DNA of 64,000 bases from an uncultured beta proteobacterium (GTDB lineage Bacteria > Pseudomonadota > Gammaproteobacteria > Burkholderiales > Burkholderiaceae_C), in assembly GCA_903909815.1 (NCBI GenBank), contig CAIVXG010000085.1:1-64000 (forward strand). Reading direction: 5' to 3'. The translations under genes were made by a program, and so were the position numbers. The notes beneath the pieces are model-generated. The model saw only the letters and a program-made list of their open reading frames with translations. It had not been told where the DNA came from and searched no databases. Shown piece after piece: positions 18,801 through 27,369 of this stretch. Positions within the stretch are counted from its first letter, which is position 1. The number at the start of each line of letters is the position of its first letter.

Positions 18801-19953
18801 CGTGCGTCGCCGCACCCAGCGGCAGCCGATTGGCAATCTGGCCCAGCGCCTGCAAATCCAGCTTGTCCGCGCGAAAATCCCCCTGCGCCGGCACCTGGCC
18901 CTGGGCTTTGGTGTAGGACACGAACACGTTGCCACCGGGCCAGCGCAAACCGTCTCGGGTTTGAAACTGCAGACCCTGCGTACTGAACTCGAAACCACCA
19001 GCCAGATTGCGCTCCGTGACCCGCCCCTGAATCTGCTCCAGCTCCACTGGCGCGAGTTCCTGGGCCAACTGCGTGCCAACGCGCAGCAAGGCGGCGTCGG
19101 CGGTGATGCCCACGAAGCGGCCTCGCGCCACGTCCACCCAGACCCGCAGCGCCCCCTGGCCCTGGCTGAGCCTGACGCCAAAATCGGCATACTGCTGCAG
19201 GTGCGACACGTCAACTTGCGCGAAGTCCGCGTAAAGTTGTCCAGCCCATTCCTGCCAGCGCCCGTTTTGCGTCGTCAGCAGCGGCTGTTGAAGCAACGTG
19301 CGCAGAGTGAAGCGCTGACCCCACTCGGGTGGCGGTGTCGCGTCTAGTCGCATGCCGTGTTTGCGCCCGCCATTTCGCATGACCCAGTCCACGTCCCTTA
19401 ATGCCAGGGGCGGCGCCATGCGCAATTCATCGGTCCATCGCATCGTGCCATGGCGGATAAAGATCTCGGTTTGTGAGAACAGCCAGTCGGCTCCATCGGC
19501 GCTGTTGTTGGCGCTGCCGGAAAGGTCCAGGCCCGCCACCAGAATCTGGCCCTGCGCGGTGCGGCGGATATCCAGTTCAGGCGCATCGACAAACAGTTGT
19601 TCGAAACCCAGATTCCAGAGCGAACCCGGCGACAGGGTTCCCACCACCCGCGGCAGGCGCAGCGCCTCGCGGCCTTCGCGGTCCAACAGCGTGACGTTGC
19701 TCATCTCGAAAGTCGGAAACAAGCCCTCGGAACGCGCTGAAACGCTGTCAATGCGCACCGGCACCCCTACCAGGCGCGTGGCTTGCTGTTCCAGCAGCGG
19801 ACGCCATTCGCTGATTCGCGGCACAATCAATCCATGCAGTCCACCCCAGGCGATGGCGAAGAGCAACCACAGGGCCAGCAGCGGCCACAGCAGCCAGCGC
19901 GACAGTGTGGCGCTGACTCTGAGCCAGCGGGGAGGGTGGGGGGAGTCGTTCAT
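15835..19953 (-). CDS. yhdP: YhdP family AsmA-like envelope protein
   Basis: 1372 residues. A single N-terminal membrane helix (about residues 17-45, WLLWPLLALWLLFAIAWGG) anchors a very long periplasmic body rich in beta strands. It belongs to the AsmA-like/RBG group of bridge proteins thought to carry phospholipid across the periplasm. The C-terminal region (LALRLTLDFRDVFSSGFAFDFVRG-like text near residues 1240-1270) is the conserved AsmA-type end. It is divergent from glnE, with a 176-bp intergenic space, and followed by the overlapping nitrilase gene. Confidence 0.9.
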   Translation of the reverse strand: MNDSPHPPRWLRVSATLSRWLLWPLLALWLLFAIAWGGLHGLIVPRISEWRPLLEQQATRLVGVPVRIDSVSARSEGLFPTFEMSNVTLLDREGREALRLPRVVGTLSPGSLWNLGFEQLFVDAPELDIRRTAQGQILVAGLDLSGSANNSADGADWLFSQTEIFIRHGTMRWTDELRMAPPLALRDVDWVMRNGGRKHGMRLDATPPPEWGQRFTLRTLLQQPLLTTQNGRWQEWAGQLYADFAQVDVSHLQQYADFGVRLSQGQGALRVWVDVARGRFVGITADAALLRVGTQLAQELAPVELEQIQGRVTERNLAGGFEFSTQGLQFQTRDGLRWPGGNVFVSYTKAQGQVPAQGDFRADKLDLQALGQIANRLPLGAATHAALLAYQPKGKVERVQAHWQGQPNALGNYSASGLVSGLEIAARPATNVGTVVQPGSPGVHGASVDFEMTQAGGKAHISVQQGGMEFPGIFEEPALALDQLVTDAKWQIEGEHLALQLANLKFSSADAQGELQAQWHSADPAKSSAHSRFPGVLDLQGSLSRGEAARVYRYLPLALPASMRDYVHHAVLQGKATGAKFLVRGDLADMPFTNSKLGEFHISTQLQNVSLAFIPKSLQTKDEPPWPTLTQLNGELIFDRATLQIKGASASALQAPGLSLFKAEAQIPDLGRTPTLTVSTDGKGPVQEVLRILSSSPLSAMLGHALDPAVGSGVADYHLHLVVPLQNPDKSKVQGSVTLAANDLQFTPDSPVLARTRGVINYTESGFTLVGAQTRMLGGDSRIDGGMRPTVMASGKSENLLLLRAQGVVTAEGLRGARELGFIAKLAQNASGSTPYSATFGVRQGTPELSIASNLQGFSTGLPAPLNKAADAALPFRYENVLLPNSRAVEPALLQDQLTLEWGRLATASYVRDVLGSDPRVLRGSIAVGLLAGESAPMPAEGVLANINLTNVDLDAWNTVLNRVTGTPAKPASGTAARSRVTSNDAAQSYLPTSMAIRAHELNYGAYQLNHVVAGGSRDGLNWRANLQADELGGYLEYRQPSGINAGRVYARLAQVKIAPSNVKQVETLLDEQPLAIPAVDIVVDDFELRGKKLGRVEIDAVNRGAGFMTRDTGVREWRLNKFNISNSEASLTSNGNWAALGSAAGQAERRRTVLNFKLDVADAGGLLSRLGMKDALSRGKGKLEGQVSWLGSPITWDYASMAGKFNVNVETGQFLRTPDIGAAKLLSVLSLQSLAQRLTLDFRDVFSSGFAFDFVRGDMQIENGIARTNNLQMKGVNAVVLMEGQTDIARENLDLKVVVIPEINAGAASLAYALINPALGIGSFLTQLFLRKPLMEAATHEIHVNGSWSDPKYTQVEHNPAKPNTLPAAKP

Positions 19954-20129
19954 GCGGTAGGAGTGGAATTATGACCCGCAGCCCCGGCGGGGTCGGTGTT
20001 TTGAGTCCTTGCTCTTTGATACCGATGCCAGCTTTCATGTTTCAGTAGCGCAGTGTCGGGCCATGGAAGTCAATCCGGTCACGTCAGTAGGTTCAACAGT
20101 TCGGGTGAAGTTCCTCAAATAATCTTTGC

Positions 20130-22859
20130 ATGTCACTCATCGATCCGTCTTCCATGCCAGCGCGCTCTACTTATTCTCGCTTCCAGCAACGCCTGCAGCG
20201 ACGCTACCAGGGACTTTTTGATGCGTTGCCCGCCGGGGCTCCTGTGCGGGGGCACATGGAGCAGGCCTTTTCCAGCCTGACACAGGGCGGCGCCACGCTC
20301 TCCGATGCCCTGCGCATCGTGCGGCAATTGGTCATGCACCGGCTCATGCAACTCGATTGCGACGAACAGGCACCGCTGCAGGTAGTGATGCGGGCGGTGA
20401 CGGACCTGGCCGAGTGGGCGCTGGATCTGGCCTGTGCCCAGGCCTGTCTGGAGCTCGATGCGCTGCACGGAGTGCCCCGCACCGCGACCGCTGCGCGCGC
20501 GCAACTGTGGATCGTGGGCATGGGCAAGCTCGGTGCGCGCGAGCTCAATGTTTCCAGCGACATCGACCTGATCTACGTCTACGACGAAGACGGCGAGACC
20601 GCTGGCAACAGCGAAGGGCGCAACCGGGTCAGCAACCACGAGTACTTTGCCAAGGTGGTGAAGATCATTTACGCGCTGGTGGGAGAGCCCACGGAGCATG
20701 GCTTCGTGTTCCGCGTGGACCTGATGCTGCGCCCCAACGGCAGCTCCGGTCCCGCCGCGGTATCGGCCGGGGCCTTGGAGGAATACCTGCAGGTGCAGGG
20801 GCGGGAGTGGGAGCGGTTTGCCTGGCTTAAGAGTCGCGTGGTGGCGCCACGGGCTTGCGTGGAAAGCGGGTCTGCGCAGGGCTTGCGCGGGGTCGTTCTG
20901 CCTTTTGTGTTTCGGCGCTATCTGGACTACAGCGTGTTTGAAGGGCTGCGGGATTTGCATCGCCAAATCCGCGCGCAGTCGGCGCGGCGCAGTTCGGGTC
21001 ACCCTGAACGAGCCAACGACGTGAAGCTGTCGCGCGGTGGCATTCGTGAAATCGAGTTCACGGTGCAGTTGCTGCAGGTCGTGCGTGGCGGCCAGTTTCC
21101 GGAACTGCGCAAACGGACCACCTTGAATGCCCTGCAGTGCGTGGCCAAGGCAGGCCTCATGCCCCAGTCCACGGCCGACGCGCTGGCCCGTGCCTACGAA
21201 TTCCTGCGGCGGGTGGAGCATCGCATCCAGTACCTGGACGACCAGCAGACCCATGTGTTACCCACGCGCGACGACGACCTCGCCTGGATCGCGGCCACGC
21301 TGGGTTTTGCGGACACCAGCCGCTTTCTGGTGGAACTCGACACCCAGCGCGAACTTGTGGCGCATGAGTTCGATACCCTGCTCGGTGGCGCGGGTGCGAG
21401 GGAATGTCGATCCTGCAACGGCAACAAGTCCGCCAACGGGTCGCAACCGCCGGTGCCGGAACTGGAGCAATTGCTGGAAGAGTTACCCGAGAAGTTTCGC
21501 GAACGCGTCGCGCTTTGGCAAACGCACCCGCGCGTGCTGGCGCTGCGCGAGGAGGCGCGGCATCGTTTGGTGCGCCTGGTGCAGCGCACGGCGCAGTGGT
21601 TGCGTGAGGGCCGCGTCAGCGAAGCCGCGGCACTGCAAATGGCGGAGTGGGTGGAGCCGCTGCTGCGCCGCGAGAGCTATCTGGCGCTGCTGCTGGAGCG
21701 CCCGGCAGTGCACGAGCGCTTGCTGCGTCTGCTGGGTGCAGCGCGCTGGCCCGCCCGCTACCTGATGCAACACCCGGGGGTGATCGACGAGCTTGCCGGT
21801 GGCGCCATGCTGGCCGAGCGTTTTGTGGGTGACGAGTTCGAACAGGAGTTGGAACAACGCCACCAGGCCTTGAAGTCAACGGCTGAGGATGACGACGAGG
21901 CGCTGCTGAACCTGCTGCGCCGCGCGCACCACGCGGAACTGTTTCGCATCCTGGCGCGCGACGTCGAGGGCAGGCTCACCGTGGAACAGGTGGCCGACGA
22001 CCTGAGCGCCTTGGCCGATGTGCTGCTGCGTGTGACGGCGCGCTGGTGCTGGCAGCGGCTCAAGAACCGGCATCGCGAGATGCCGCAACTGGCCATCATT
22101 GCCTACGGCAAGTTGGGTGGCAAGGAACTGGGCTACGGCAGCGACCTGGACATCGTCTTTGTGTATGAAGACGAGGACGAACGTGCCGGAGAAATTTATG
22201 GCGCATTCGTGCGCAAACTCATCAATTGGCTGACCATCAAGACCGGCGAAGGTGATCTGTTCGAGATCGACACCGCGCTGCGTCCCAACGGCAACTCCGG
22301 GCTGCTCATCACCAGCTTCGATTCCTACGCCAATTACCAGCAGCAGCGGGGCTCTAATACCGCCTGGACCTGGGAACACCAGGCCATGACGCGCGCGCGC
22401 TTTTGCCTGGGAGATGAAGCACTTCGCCAGCGCTTTGACGCGGTGCGCGAAGCCGTCATCACCGCGCCACGGGATGCGGGCTCGCTGTGCGCCGAAATCA
22501 AGGCCATGCGCAAGAAGGTGGCGGCAGCGCATCCGGTCAAGTTGGGGCGCTTTGACGTCAAGCACAGCCCAGGCGGCATGGTCGACGCCGAATTTGCGGT
22601 GCAGTATCTGGTGCTCTCCAGCGCCGGCGCGCATCCGGAATTGCGCGCCAACGTGGGCAACATTGCGCTGCTGCAACGGGCCGAAAGCGTGGGCTTGCTC
22701 CCTTTCGGCGTAGGACGGGCCGCCGCCGACGCTTACCGATTGTTGCGCCATGCGCAGCACCAGGCGCGCCTGAACGAGGAGTCAACTCAGCTGCCACCCG
22801 AGGCGCTGCAAGCTGAGCGCGAGGCCATCATGGCGCTGTGGCAGACGGTGCTAGCCTAG
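20130..22859 (+). CDS. glnE: Bifunctional glutamine synthetase adenylyltransferase/deadenylase
   Basis: GlnE adds AMP to and removes it from glutamine synthetase in response to PII and glutamine. It has 909 residues and two nucleotidyltransferase domains: the N-terminal one with GMGKLGARELNVSSDIDLIY (deadenylylation) and the C-terminal one with AYGKLGGKELGYGSDLDIVF (adenylylation). Both keep the G-S-D-x-D metal-binding pattern. It stands alone between divergent yhdP and convergent recX. The start at 20130 is the first ATG; a second at 20154 is also possible. Confidence 0.95.
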   Translation: MSLIDPSSMPARSTYSRFQQRLQRRYQGLFDALPAGAPVRGHMEQAFSSLTQGGATLSDALRIVRQLVMHRLMQLDCDEQAPLQVVMRAVTDLAEWALDLACAQACLELDALHGVPRTATAARAQLWIVGMGKLGARELNVSSDIDLIYVYDEDGETAGNSEGRNRVSNHEYFAKVVKIIYALVGEPTEHGFVFRVDLMLRPNGSSGPAAVSAGALEEYLQVQGREWERFAWLKSRVVAPRACVESGSAQGLRGVVLPFVFRRYLDYSVFEGLRDLHRQIRAQSARRSSGHPERANDVKLSRGGIREIEFTVQLLQVVRGGQFPELRKRTTLNALQCVAKAGLMPQSTADALARAYEFLRRVEHRIQYLDDQQTHVLPTRDDDLAWIAATLGFADTSRFLVELDTQRELVAHEFDTLLGGAGARECRSCNGNKSANGSQPPVPELEQLLEELPEKFRERVALWQTHPRVLALREEARHRLVRLVQRTAQWLREGRVSEAAALQMAEWVEPLLRRESYLALLLERPAVHERLLRLLGAARWPARYLMQHPGVIDELAGGAMLAERFVGDEFEQELEQRHQALKSTAEDDDEALLNLLRRAHHAELFRILARDVEGRLTVEQVADDLSALADVLLRVTARWCWQRLKNRHREMPQLAIIAYGKLGGKELGYGSDLDIVFVYEDEDERAGEIYGAFVRKLINWLTIKTGEGDLFEIDTALRPNGNSGLLITSFDSYANYQQQRGSNTAWTWEHQAMTRARFCLGDEALRQRFDAVREAVITAPRDAGSLCAEIKAMRKKVAAAHPVKLGRFDVKHSPGGMVDAEFAVQYLVLSSAGAHPELRANVGNIALLQRAESVGLLPFGVGRAAADAYRLLRHAQHQARLNEESTQLPPEALQAEREAIMALWQTVLA

Positions 22860-22881
22860 GGTCTTGCCACCCACGCCTGGT

Positions 22882-23334
22882 TCAAGCGTCGTTGTGAGAA
22901 CTCGACAGAACCCGCCGGATTGTGTCCCTGGAGAAGCCGCGAGACGCTAGAAAGCGCATCTGTTTTGCGTGTTCGGCCGGTCCCTGCGGCGTCTGGGAAA
23001 ACTTCTTGCGCCAGACTTCGCGCGCGCGCGCCAGTTCGGTGTCGCGCAAGGCGGCGACGGCATTTCGCACCATGTCCTGATCCAGTCCTTTACCTTGCAA
23101 CTCGTGCTCGATGCGGGCGTTGCCCAGCTTGGCAGCGCGGCGATGCAAGACCGAGTCCACGACGCGCTGTTCGCTGATGAAGTCCTTGGCTTGGAGTTCG
23201 TCCAAGGCACGCGCCAGGCTGCCAGGTTCGAGCTCAAAGCGCGCGAGCTTGCGCTCGAGTTCGGTGCGCGAATGCTCGCGGCCACTGAGCAACTGCAGCG
23301 CGCGGCCTTTCAGTGACAGGGCTGTGGCACACAT
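22882..23334 (-). CDS. recX: Regulatory protein RecX
   Basis: RecX binds RecA filaments and limits their extension and coprotease activity. 150 residues from the ATG at 23334; family features include the three-helix repeats (LSGREHSRTELERKL, LDELQAKDFISEQRVV, RFLASRGFSRDTIRRVL). It lies 49 nt downstream of recA on the same strand, the usual recA-recX arrangement, and is probably cotranscribed under SOS control. The upstream extension to 23523 overlaps recA and was not used. Confidence 0.92.
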   Translation of the reverse strand: MCATALSLKGRALQLLSGREHSRTELERKLARFELEPGSLARALDELQAKDFISEQRVVDSVLHRRAAKLGNARIEHELQGKGLDQDMVRNAVAALRDTELARAREVWRKKFSQTPQGPAEHAKQMRFLASRGFSRDTIRRVLSSSHNDA

Positions 23335-23383
23335 GTTGACGTCGACCCGTGTCGAAGCTGCGGACGGGGCATTGCGCTGCGCA

Positions 23384-24463
23384 CTATTTTGCGGGTACCT
23401 TTGGTGGCACGGCCACGATCGCCTCCACCGCATCTGCCAGCAACGGGATGCCCAGCGACTCGCGCACCTTGTTTTCGATCTCGCGCGACAGTGCGGCGTT
23501 CTCGCGCAGGAATTCACGCGCATTGTCGCGGCCCTGACCGATCTTCTCGCCGTTGTAGGCGTACCAGGCGCCGGACTTTTCGATGATGCGGGCGTTCACC
23601 CCCATGTCGATGATTTCGCCGTGGCGGCTGATGCCTTCGCCAAACAGGATGTCGAACTCGGCCGTCTTGAAGGGAGACGCCACCTTGTTCTTCACCACCT
23701 TGACCTTGGTCTCGTTGCCTATGGCTTCCTCGCCCTTCTTGATGGTGCCGGTGCGGCGGATGTCCAACCGCACCGAGGCGTAGAACTTGAGGGCGTTGCC
23801 GCCGGTGGTGGTCTCAGGTGAGCCAAACATGACGCCGATCTTCATGCGGATCTGGTTGATGAAGATCACCATGCAGTTGGTCTTCTTGATGTGCGCTGTG
23901 AGCTTGCGCAGCGCCTGGCTCATGAGTCGCGCCTGTAGCCCCGGCAGGGAGTCGCCCATTTCGCCTTCGAGTTCGGCCTTGGGGGTGAGTGCTGCGACCG
24001 AGTCCACCACGATCAGATCCACGGCACCGGAGCGCACCAGGGAGTCGACAATTTCCAGCGCCTGCTCGCCGGTGTCGGGCTGGCTGATGAGCAGGTCCTG
24101 CAGGTTCACGCCCAGGTTCTGCGCGTACTGGATGTCCAGTGCGTGCTCAGCGTCGACGAAGGCGCATTGACCGCCGATCTTCTGCATCTCGGCGATGACC
24201 TGCAGCGTGAGCGTGGTCTTGCCGGAAGACTCCGGGCCATAGATCTCGACCACACGACCGCGCGGCAGGCCGCCCACGCCCAGGGCAATGTCCAAGCCCA
24301 GCGAGCCGGTGGAGACGACCTGGATGTCCTCGATCACTTCGCCTTCACCCAAGCGCATGATCGTGCCCTTGCCGAACTGCTTTTCAATCTGCGCCAGCGC
24401 CACTTGCAGGGCTTTGGCCTTTTCGGCGGATGCGGCGGTTTGGGCCTTGGTGGGTGCTTCCAT
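23384..24463 (-). CDS. recA: Recombinase RecA
   Basis: ATP-dependent strand-exchange protein and LexA coprotease. 359 residues with Walker [10 protein letters not shown], the DNA-binding L1/L2 regions ([41 protein letters not shown]) and the normal C terminus. The ATG at 24463 has AAGGAG upstream at the right distance; an in-frame ATG at 24484 has none. A LexA-type operator lies about 60 bp upstream. Confidence 0.98.
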   Translation of the reverse strand: MEAPTKAQTAASAEKAKALQVALAQIEKQFGKGTIMRLGEGEVIEDIQVVSTGSLGLDIALGVGGLPRGRVVEIYGPESSGKTTLTLQVIAEMQKIGGQCAFVDAEHALDIQYAQNLGVNLQDLLISQPDTGEQALEIVDSLVRSGAVDLIVVDSVAALTPKAELEGEMGDSLPGLQARLMSQALRKLTAHIKKTNCMVIFINQIRMKIGVMFGSPETTTGGNALKFYASVRLDIRRTGTIKKGEEAIGNETKVKVVKNKVASPFKTAEFDILFGEGISRHGEIIDMGVNARIIEKSGAWYAYNGEKIGQGRDNAREFLRENAALSREIENKVRESLGIPLLADAVEAIVAVPPKVPAK

Positions 24464-24522
24464 GAATATCTCCTTAAAAATCAACGGTGGGGTGCGCCCT
24501 AAAGCTTGTTTTTATGAACAGG

Positions 24523-24538
24523 CTGGATGCGTGAACAG
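24523..24538 (-). promoter_or_regulatory. LexA (SOS) box upstream of recA
   Basis: On the recA-coding strand the sequence reads CTGTTCACGCATCCAG, matching the LexA pattern CTG-N10-CAG, preceded by TA as in the longer consensus. It lies 60-75 bp ahead of the recA start, between recA and the divergent marR gene. Only the outer triplets fit strongly; the AT-rich centre of the enterobacterial consensus is missing. Confidence 0.7.
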
Positions 24539-24628
24539 TAGTTTAACGTGGTAGTTTGAAATCGGTAAACACTTTTATTGGTAAGTTTGCCTTATTATTT
24601 GCCATCCTCAACCATTTCAGTCAAACCG

Positions 24629-25090
24629 ATGCCCAAACGCGACTTGCGCCAAACCCATCTGGGCTATCTGCTGGGTCAGGCGCTGCGCCGCTTTGACGCG
24701 CGGGTGCTGCACCTGATGGCGCACAACGTCGATGTTCCGCTGGCGCTGTCCAACCTGGCGGCGCGCTCCCAGATCAGCGCCGCCCACATTCACATTACGC
24801 GCCATCTACCAAGGGCGGGATCACGCTTGACGGACCTGGCGCAAAGCGCCGGCATGAGCAAGCAGGCCATGGGCGACCTGGTGACGCAAGGCGTTGCATG
24901 GGGTCTGGTCACGCGCAGCGTCGATGGACGCGACGCGCGCGCCCGCAGGCTTGTTTTTACGGCCGATGGCCTGGCTTGGTTGCAGGCCTTTGAGGACGCC
25001 ATCAAGCAGGCCGAGCAGGAGTTTCGCGCCGAGGTCGGCGCCGAGGTGGCGACGGTCATTGGCTTGGGTCTGGAGTCTTACGCGCAGTGA
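24629..25090 (+). CDS. MarR family winged-helix transcriptional regulator
   Basis: 153 residues. The central winged helix is visible as LTDLAQSAGMSKQAMGDLVTQGVAWGLVTRSVDGRDARARRLVFTADG, the MarR recognition helix and wing. Such proteins form dimers and usually repress nearby or divergent genes in response to small aromatic ligands or stress. It is divergent from recA with about 165 bp between, so it need not regulate recA. The ligand is unknown. The ATG at 24629 is chosen because the conserved text starts there; an upstream extension to 24578 is open. Confidence 0.85.
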   Translation: MPKRDLRQTHLGYLLGQALRRFDARVLHLMAHNVDVPLALSNLAARSQISAAHIHITRHLPRAGSRLTDLAQSAGMSKQAMGDLVTQGVAWGLVTRSVDGRDARARRLVFTADGLAWLQAFEDAIKQAEQEFRAEVGAEVATVIGLGLESYAQ

Positions 25091-25206
25091 AAATCAGACG
25101 CCAAAATAGATCAACTGCACGTCACAGAATTTTCGTGTCAAGATAGAGCGGCGCGCGGGATTCCAAACCGCGGTTGCAGTCAAAATAAATCGTGGGAGAC
25201 AGGTTC

Positions 25207-25884
25207 ATGCGAATACTCATAGCGGAAGACGATCAGGTGCTGGCCGATGGGCTGCTGCGCACGCTGCGGGCCTCGGGCGCAGCCGTCGATCATGTGGCCA
25301 GCGGCACCGAGGCCGATGCCGCGCTGCTCACCAACACCGAGTTTGACCTGCTGATCCTGGACCTGGGACTGCCCAAGATGCACGGACTCGAAGTCCTGAA
25401 GAAACTGCGGTCGCGCGGCTCGTCTCTGCCGGTGCTGATTTTGACCGCTGCCGACAGCGTGGAAGAGCGCGTCAAGGGTCTGGACTACGGTGCCGACGAC
25501 TATATGGCAAAGCCCTTTTCATTGCAGGAACTGGAGGCCCGCGTACGCGCCCTGACGCGCCGCGGCATGGGCGGCGCCAGTAGCACCATCAAGCACGGAC
25601 CCATGGTGTATGACCAGGCCGGGCGCGTTGCCACGATCGACGGCAAGATGGTGGAATTGTCGGCGCGCGAGCTCGGGCTGCTTGAGGTCCTGCTGCAGCG
25701 CGCCGGGCGCTTGGTGAGCAAGGACCAGTTGGTGGAGCGCCTGTGCGAATGGGGCGAAGAGGTGAGCAACAACGCAATCGAGGTCTATATCCACCGGCTA
25801 CGCAAAAAGATAGAAAAAGGTCCTATCCGCATCGCCACCGTGCGCGGCCTGGGCTACTGCCTGGAAAAAATCCCGAACCCGTGA
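25207..25884 (+). CDS. OmpR/QseB-type response regulator
   Basis: 225 residues. The receiver domain has the acidic pocket EDD (8-9), the phospho-acceptor Asp52 in LILDLGLPKMHG and the conserved Lys in DYMAKPF. The C-terminal winged helix includes SARELGLLEVLLQRAGRLVSKDQL and the closing VRGLGYCLE. It is the partner of the histidine kinase that overlaps its stop codon. The sequence resembles the QseB/TctD group; the stimulus is unknown. Confidence 0.93.
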   Translation: MRILIAEDDQVLADGLLRTLRASGAAVDHVASGTEADAALLTNTEFDLLILDLGLPKMHGLEVLKKLRSRGSSLPVLILTAADSVEERVKGLDYGADDYMAKPFSLQELEARVRALTRRGMGGASSTIKHGPMVYDQAGRVATIDGKMVELSARELGLLEVLLQRAGRLVSKDQLVERLCEWGEEVSNNAIEVYIHRLRKKIEKGPIRIATVRGLGYCLEKIPNP

Positions 25885-27320
25885 AGCTGTTCCAGCGCGA
25901 ACAGCGTAGCCTGTTCGGCGAAATTCTCGACTGGATGCTGACTCCGCTGTTGCTGGTGTGGCCGATCACGCTGGTACTGACCTGGCTGGTGGCGCAGGGC
26001 ATCGCCGCCAAGCCGTTTGATCGGGCGCTGGAGTTCAATGTGCAGGCGCTGGCGCAACTGATCGTCGCCAACAACAACCGCGCCCGGTTCTTTCTGCCGC
26101 AACCCGCGCGCGAAATCCTGCGCGCCGACGACGCCGATCTTGTGTACTACCAGGTGCTTGGAAGCGAGGGTGAATACCTCAGTGGCGAACGTGACTTCCC
26201 GCCGCCCCCGGTTGCCGAAACCGCCCAGCCGGGCGAGGTCCACTTGAGAGACGAGGAAATGAGGGGGCAGGATGTACGCGTGGCCTATCTCTGGGTCGCA
26301 CTGGACATTGCAAACGCCAAACCGGCGCTGGTCCAGGTGGCTGAAACCCGCGAAAAGCGTTCCGTGTTGGCAACGGAAATCATAAAGGGAGTGATGCTGC
26401 CGCAGTTCGCGATCCTGCCGCTGACGGTGCTGCTGGTCTGGCTGGCGCTGACACGGGGACTCAAGCCGCTGAACCAGCTCGAAGAACGCATCCGCGCGCG
26501 CAAGCCCGACGACCTGAGCCCCTTGGATGACCGCGCCGTGCCCCTCGAGGTCGCGCCCCTGGTGTCGTCGGTGAACGATCTGCTGACGCGCCTGAAGGAT
26601 TCCATCGCCACCCAAAAGCGATTTCTGGCCGACGCTGCGCACCAACTCAAGACGCCGTTGGCGGGACTGCGCATGCAGGCCGATCTGGCGCAGCGCGAGG
26701 GCGCCAATACCGAAGACCTGAAGCGCTCGCTGCAGCAGATCGGGCGCTCCAGCATCCGCGCGACGCACACCGTGAACCAGTTGCTGGCGTTGGCCCGGGC
26801 CGAAAGCAGCAGCGCCAACATCACGCGCCAGCCGTGTGACCTGGCGCGGCTGACGATGGAGGTGGTGCAGGACTCGGTGCCGCGCGCCCTGGACAAGCGC
26901 TTGGACCTGGGATACGAGGGCGCGCAGCCCGATTCGCCCGGCACCATGATGAGCGGCAATCCCATCCTGATCAAGGAGTTGATCCGAAATCTGGTCGACA
27001 ACGCCATCAACTACACACCGTCCAGCGAAGCCAAGCCCGGCGTGGTGACCGCGCGGGTGCTGGCGGACCCATTCGGCCAGGTACTGGTGCTGCAGGTGGA
27101 AGACTCCGGCCCGGGAATTCCACCGGCCGAAAGGGAGCTGGTGTTTCAGCCGTTCTACCGGGCGCTTGGCACCGAGGCCGACGGCTCAGGTTTGGGGCTG
27201 CCCATCGTCATGGAAATTGCCCACCAACATGAGGCATTGGTGACGCTGGACGACGCCCACCCGGGGCAGACGCCGCTGGGCGCCTTGTTCACGGTGCGCT
27301 TTGCCTCCCTGACCGCATAG
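25881..27320 (+). CDS. Sensor histidine kinase (TctE/QseC-like)
   Basis: 479 residues from a GTG at 25881 that overlaps the response-regulator stop (GTGA). Two membrane helices (about residues 20-45 and 170-195) flank a periplasmic sensor of TctE type. Then HAMP-like linker, H-box FLADAAHQLKTPLAGL with the phosphorylated His, N-box LIRNLVDNAINYTP, and ATP-lid motifs DSGPGIP and GSGLGLPI. It should autophosphorylate and pass phosphate to the adjacent regulator. TctE relatives sense carboxylates, but no tricarboxylate transporter is nearby. Confidence 0.92.
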   Translation: MKLFQREQRSLFGEILDWMLTPLLLVWPITLVLTWLVAQGIAAKPFDRALEFNVQALAQLIVANNNRARFFLPQPAREILRADDADLVYYQVLGSEGEYLSGERDFPPPPVAETAQPGEVHLRDEEMRGQDVRVAYLWVALDIANAKPALVQVAETREKRSVLATEIIKGVMLPQFAILPLTVLLVWLALTRGLKPLNQLEERIRARKPDDLSPLDDRAVPLEVAPLVSSVNDLLTRLKDSIATQKRFLADAAHQLKTPLAGLRMQADLAQREGANTEDLKRSLQQIGRSSIRATHTVNQLLALARAESSSANITRQPCDLARLTMEVVQDSVPRALDKRLDLGYEGAQPDSPGTMMSGNPILIKELIRNLVDNAINYTPSSEAKPGVVTARVLADPFGQVLVLQVEDSGPGIPPAERELVFQPFYRALGTEADGSGLGLPIVMEIAHQHEALVTLDDAHPGQTPLGALFTVRFASLTA

Positions 27321-27369
27321 TCTGTAGGCGCATGCTGCGCATGCATAAGCAAAGCGCCCGCGCTGCGGC

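Noticed and set aside
27321..27369. GCATG-CTGCG-CATGC hairpin between the sensor kinase and the MFS gene
   Set aside because: A 5-bp stem without a T-run is too weak to call a terminator.
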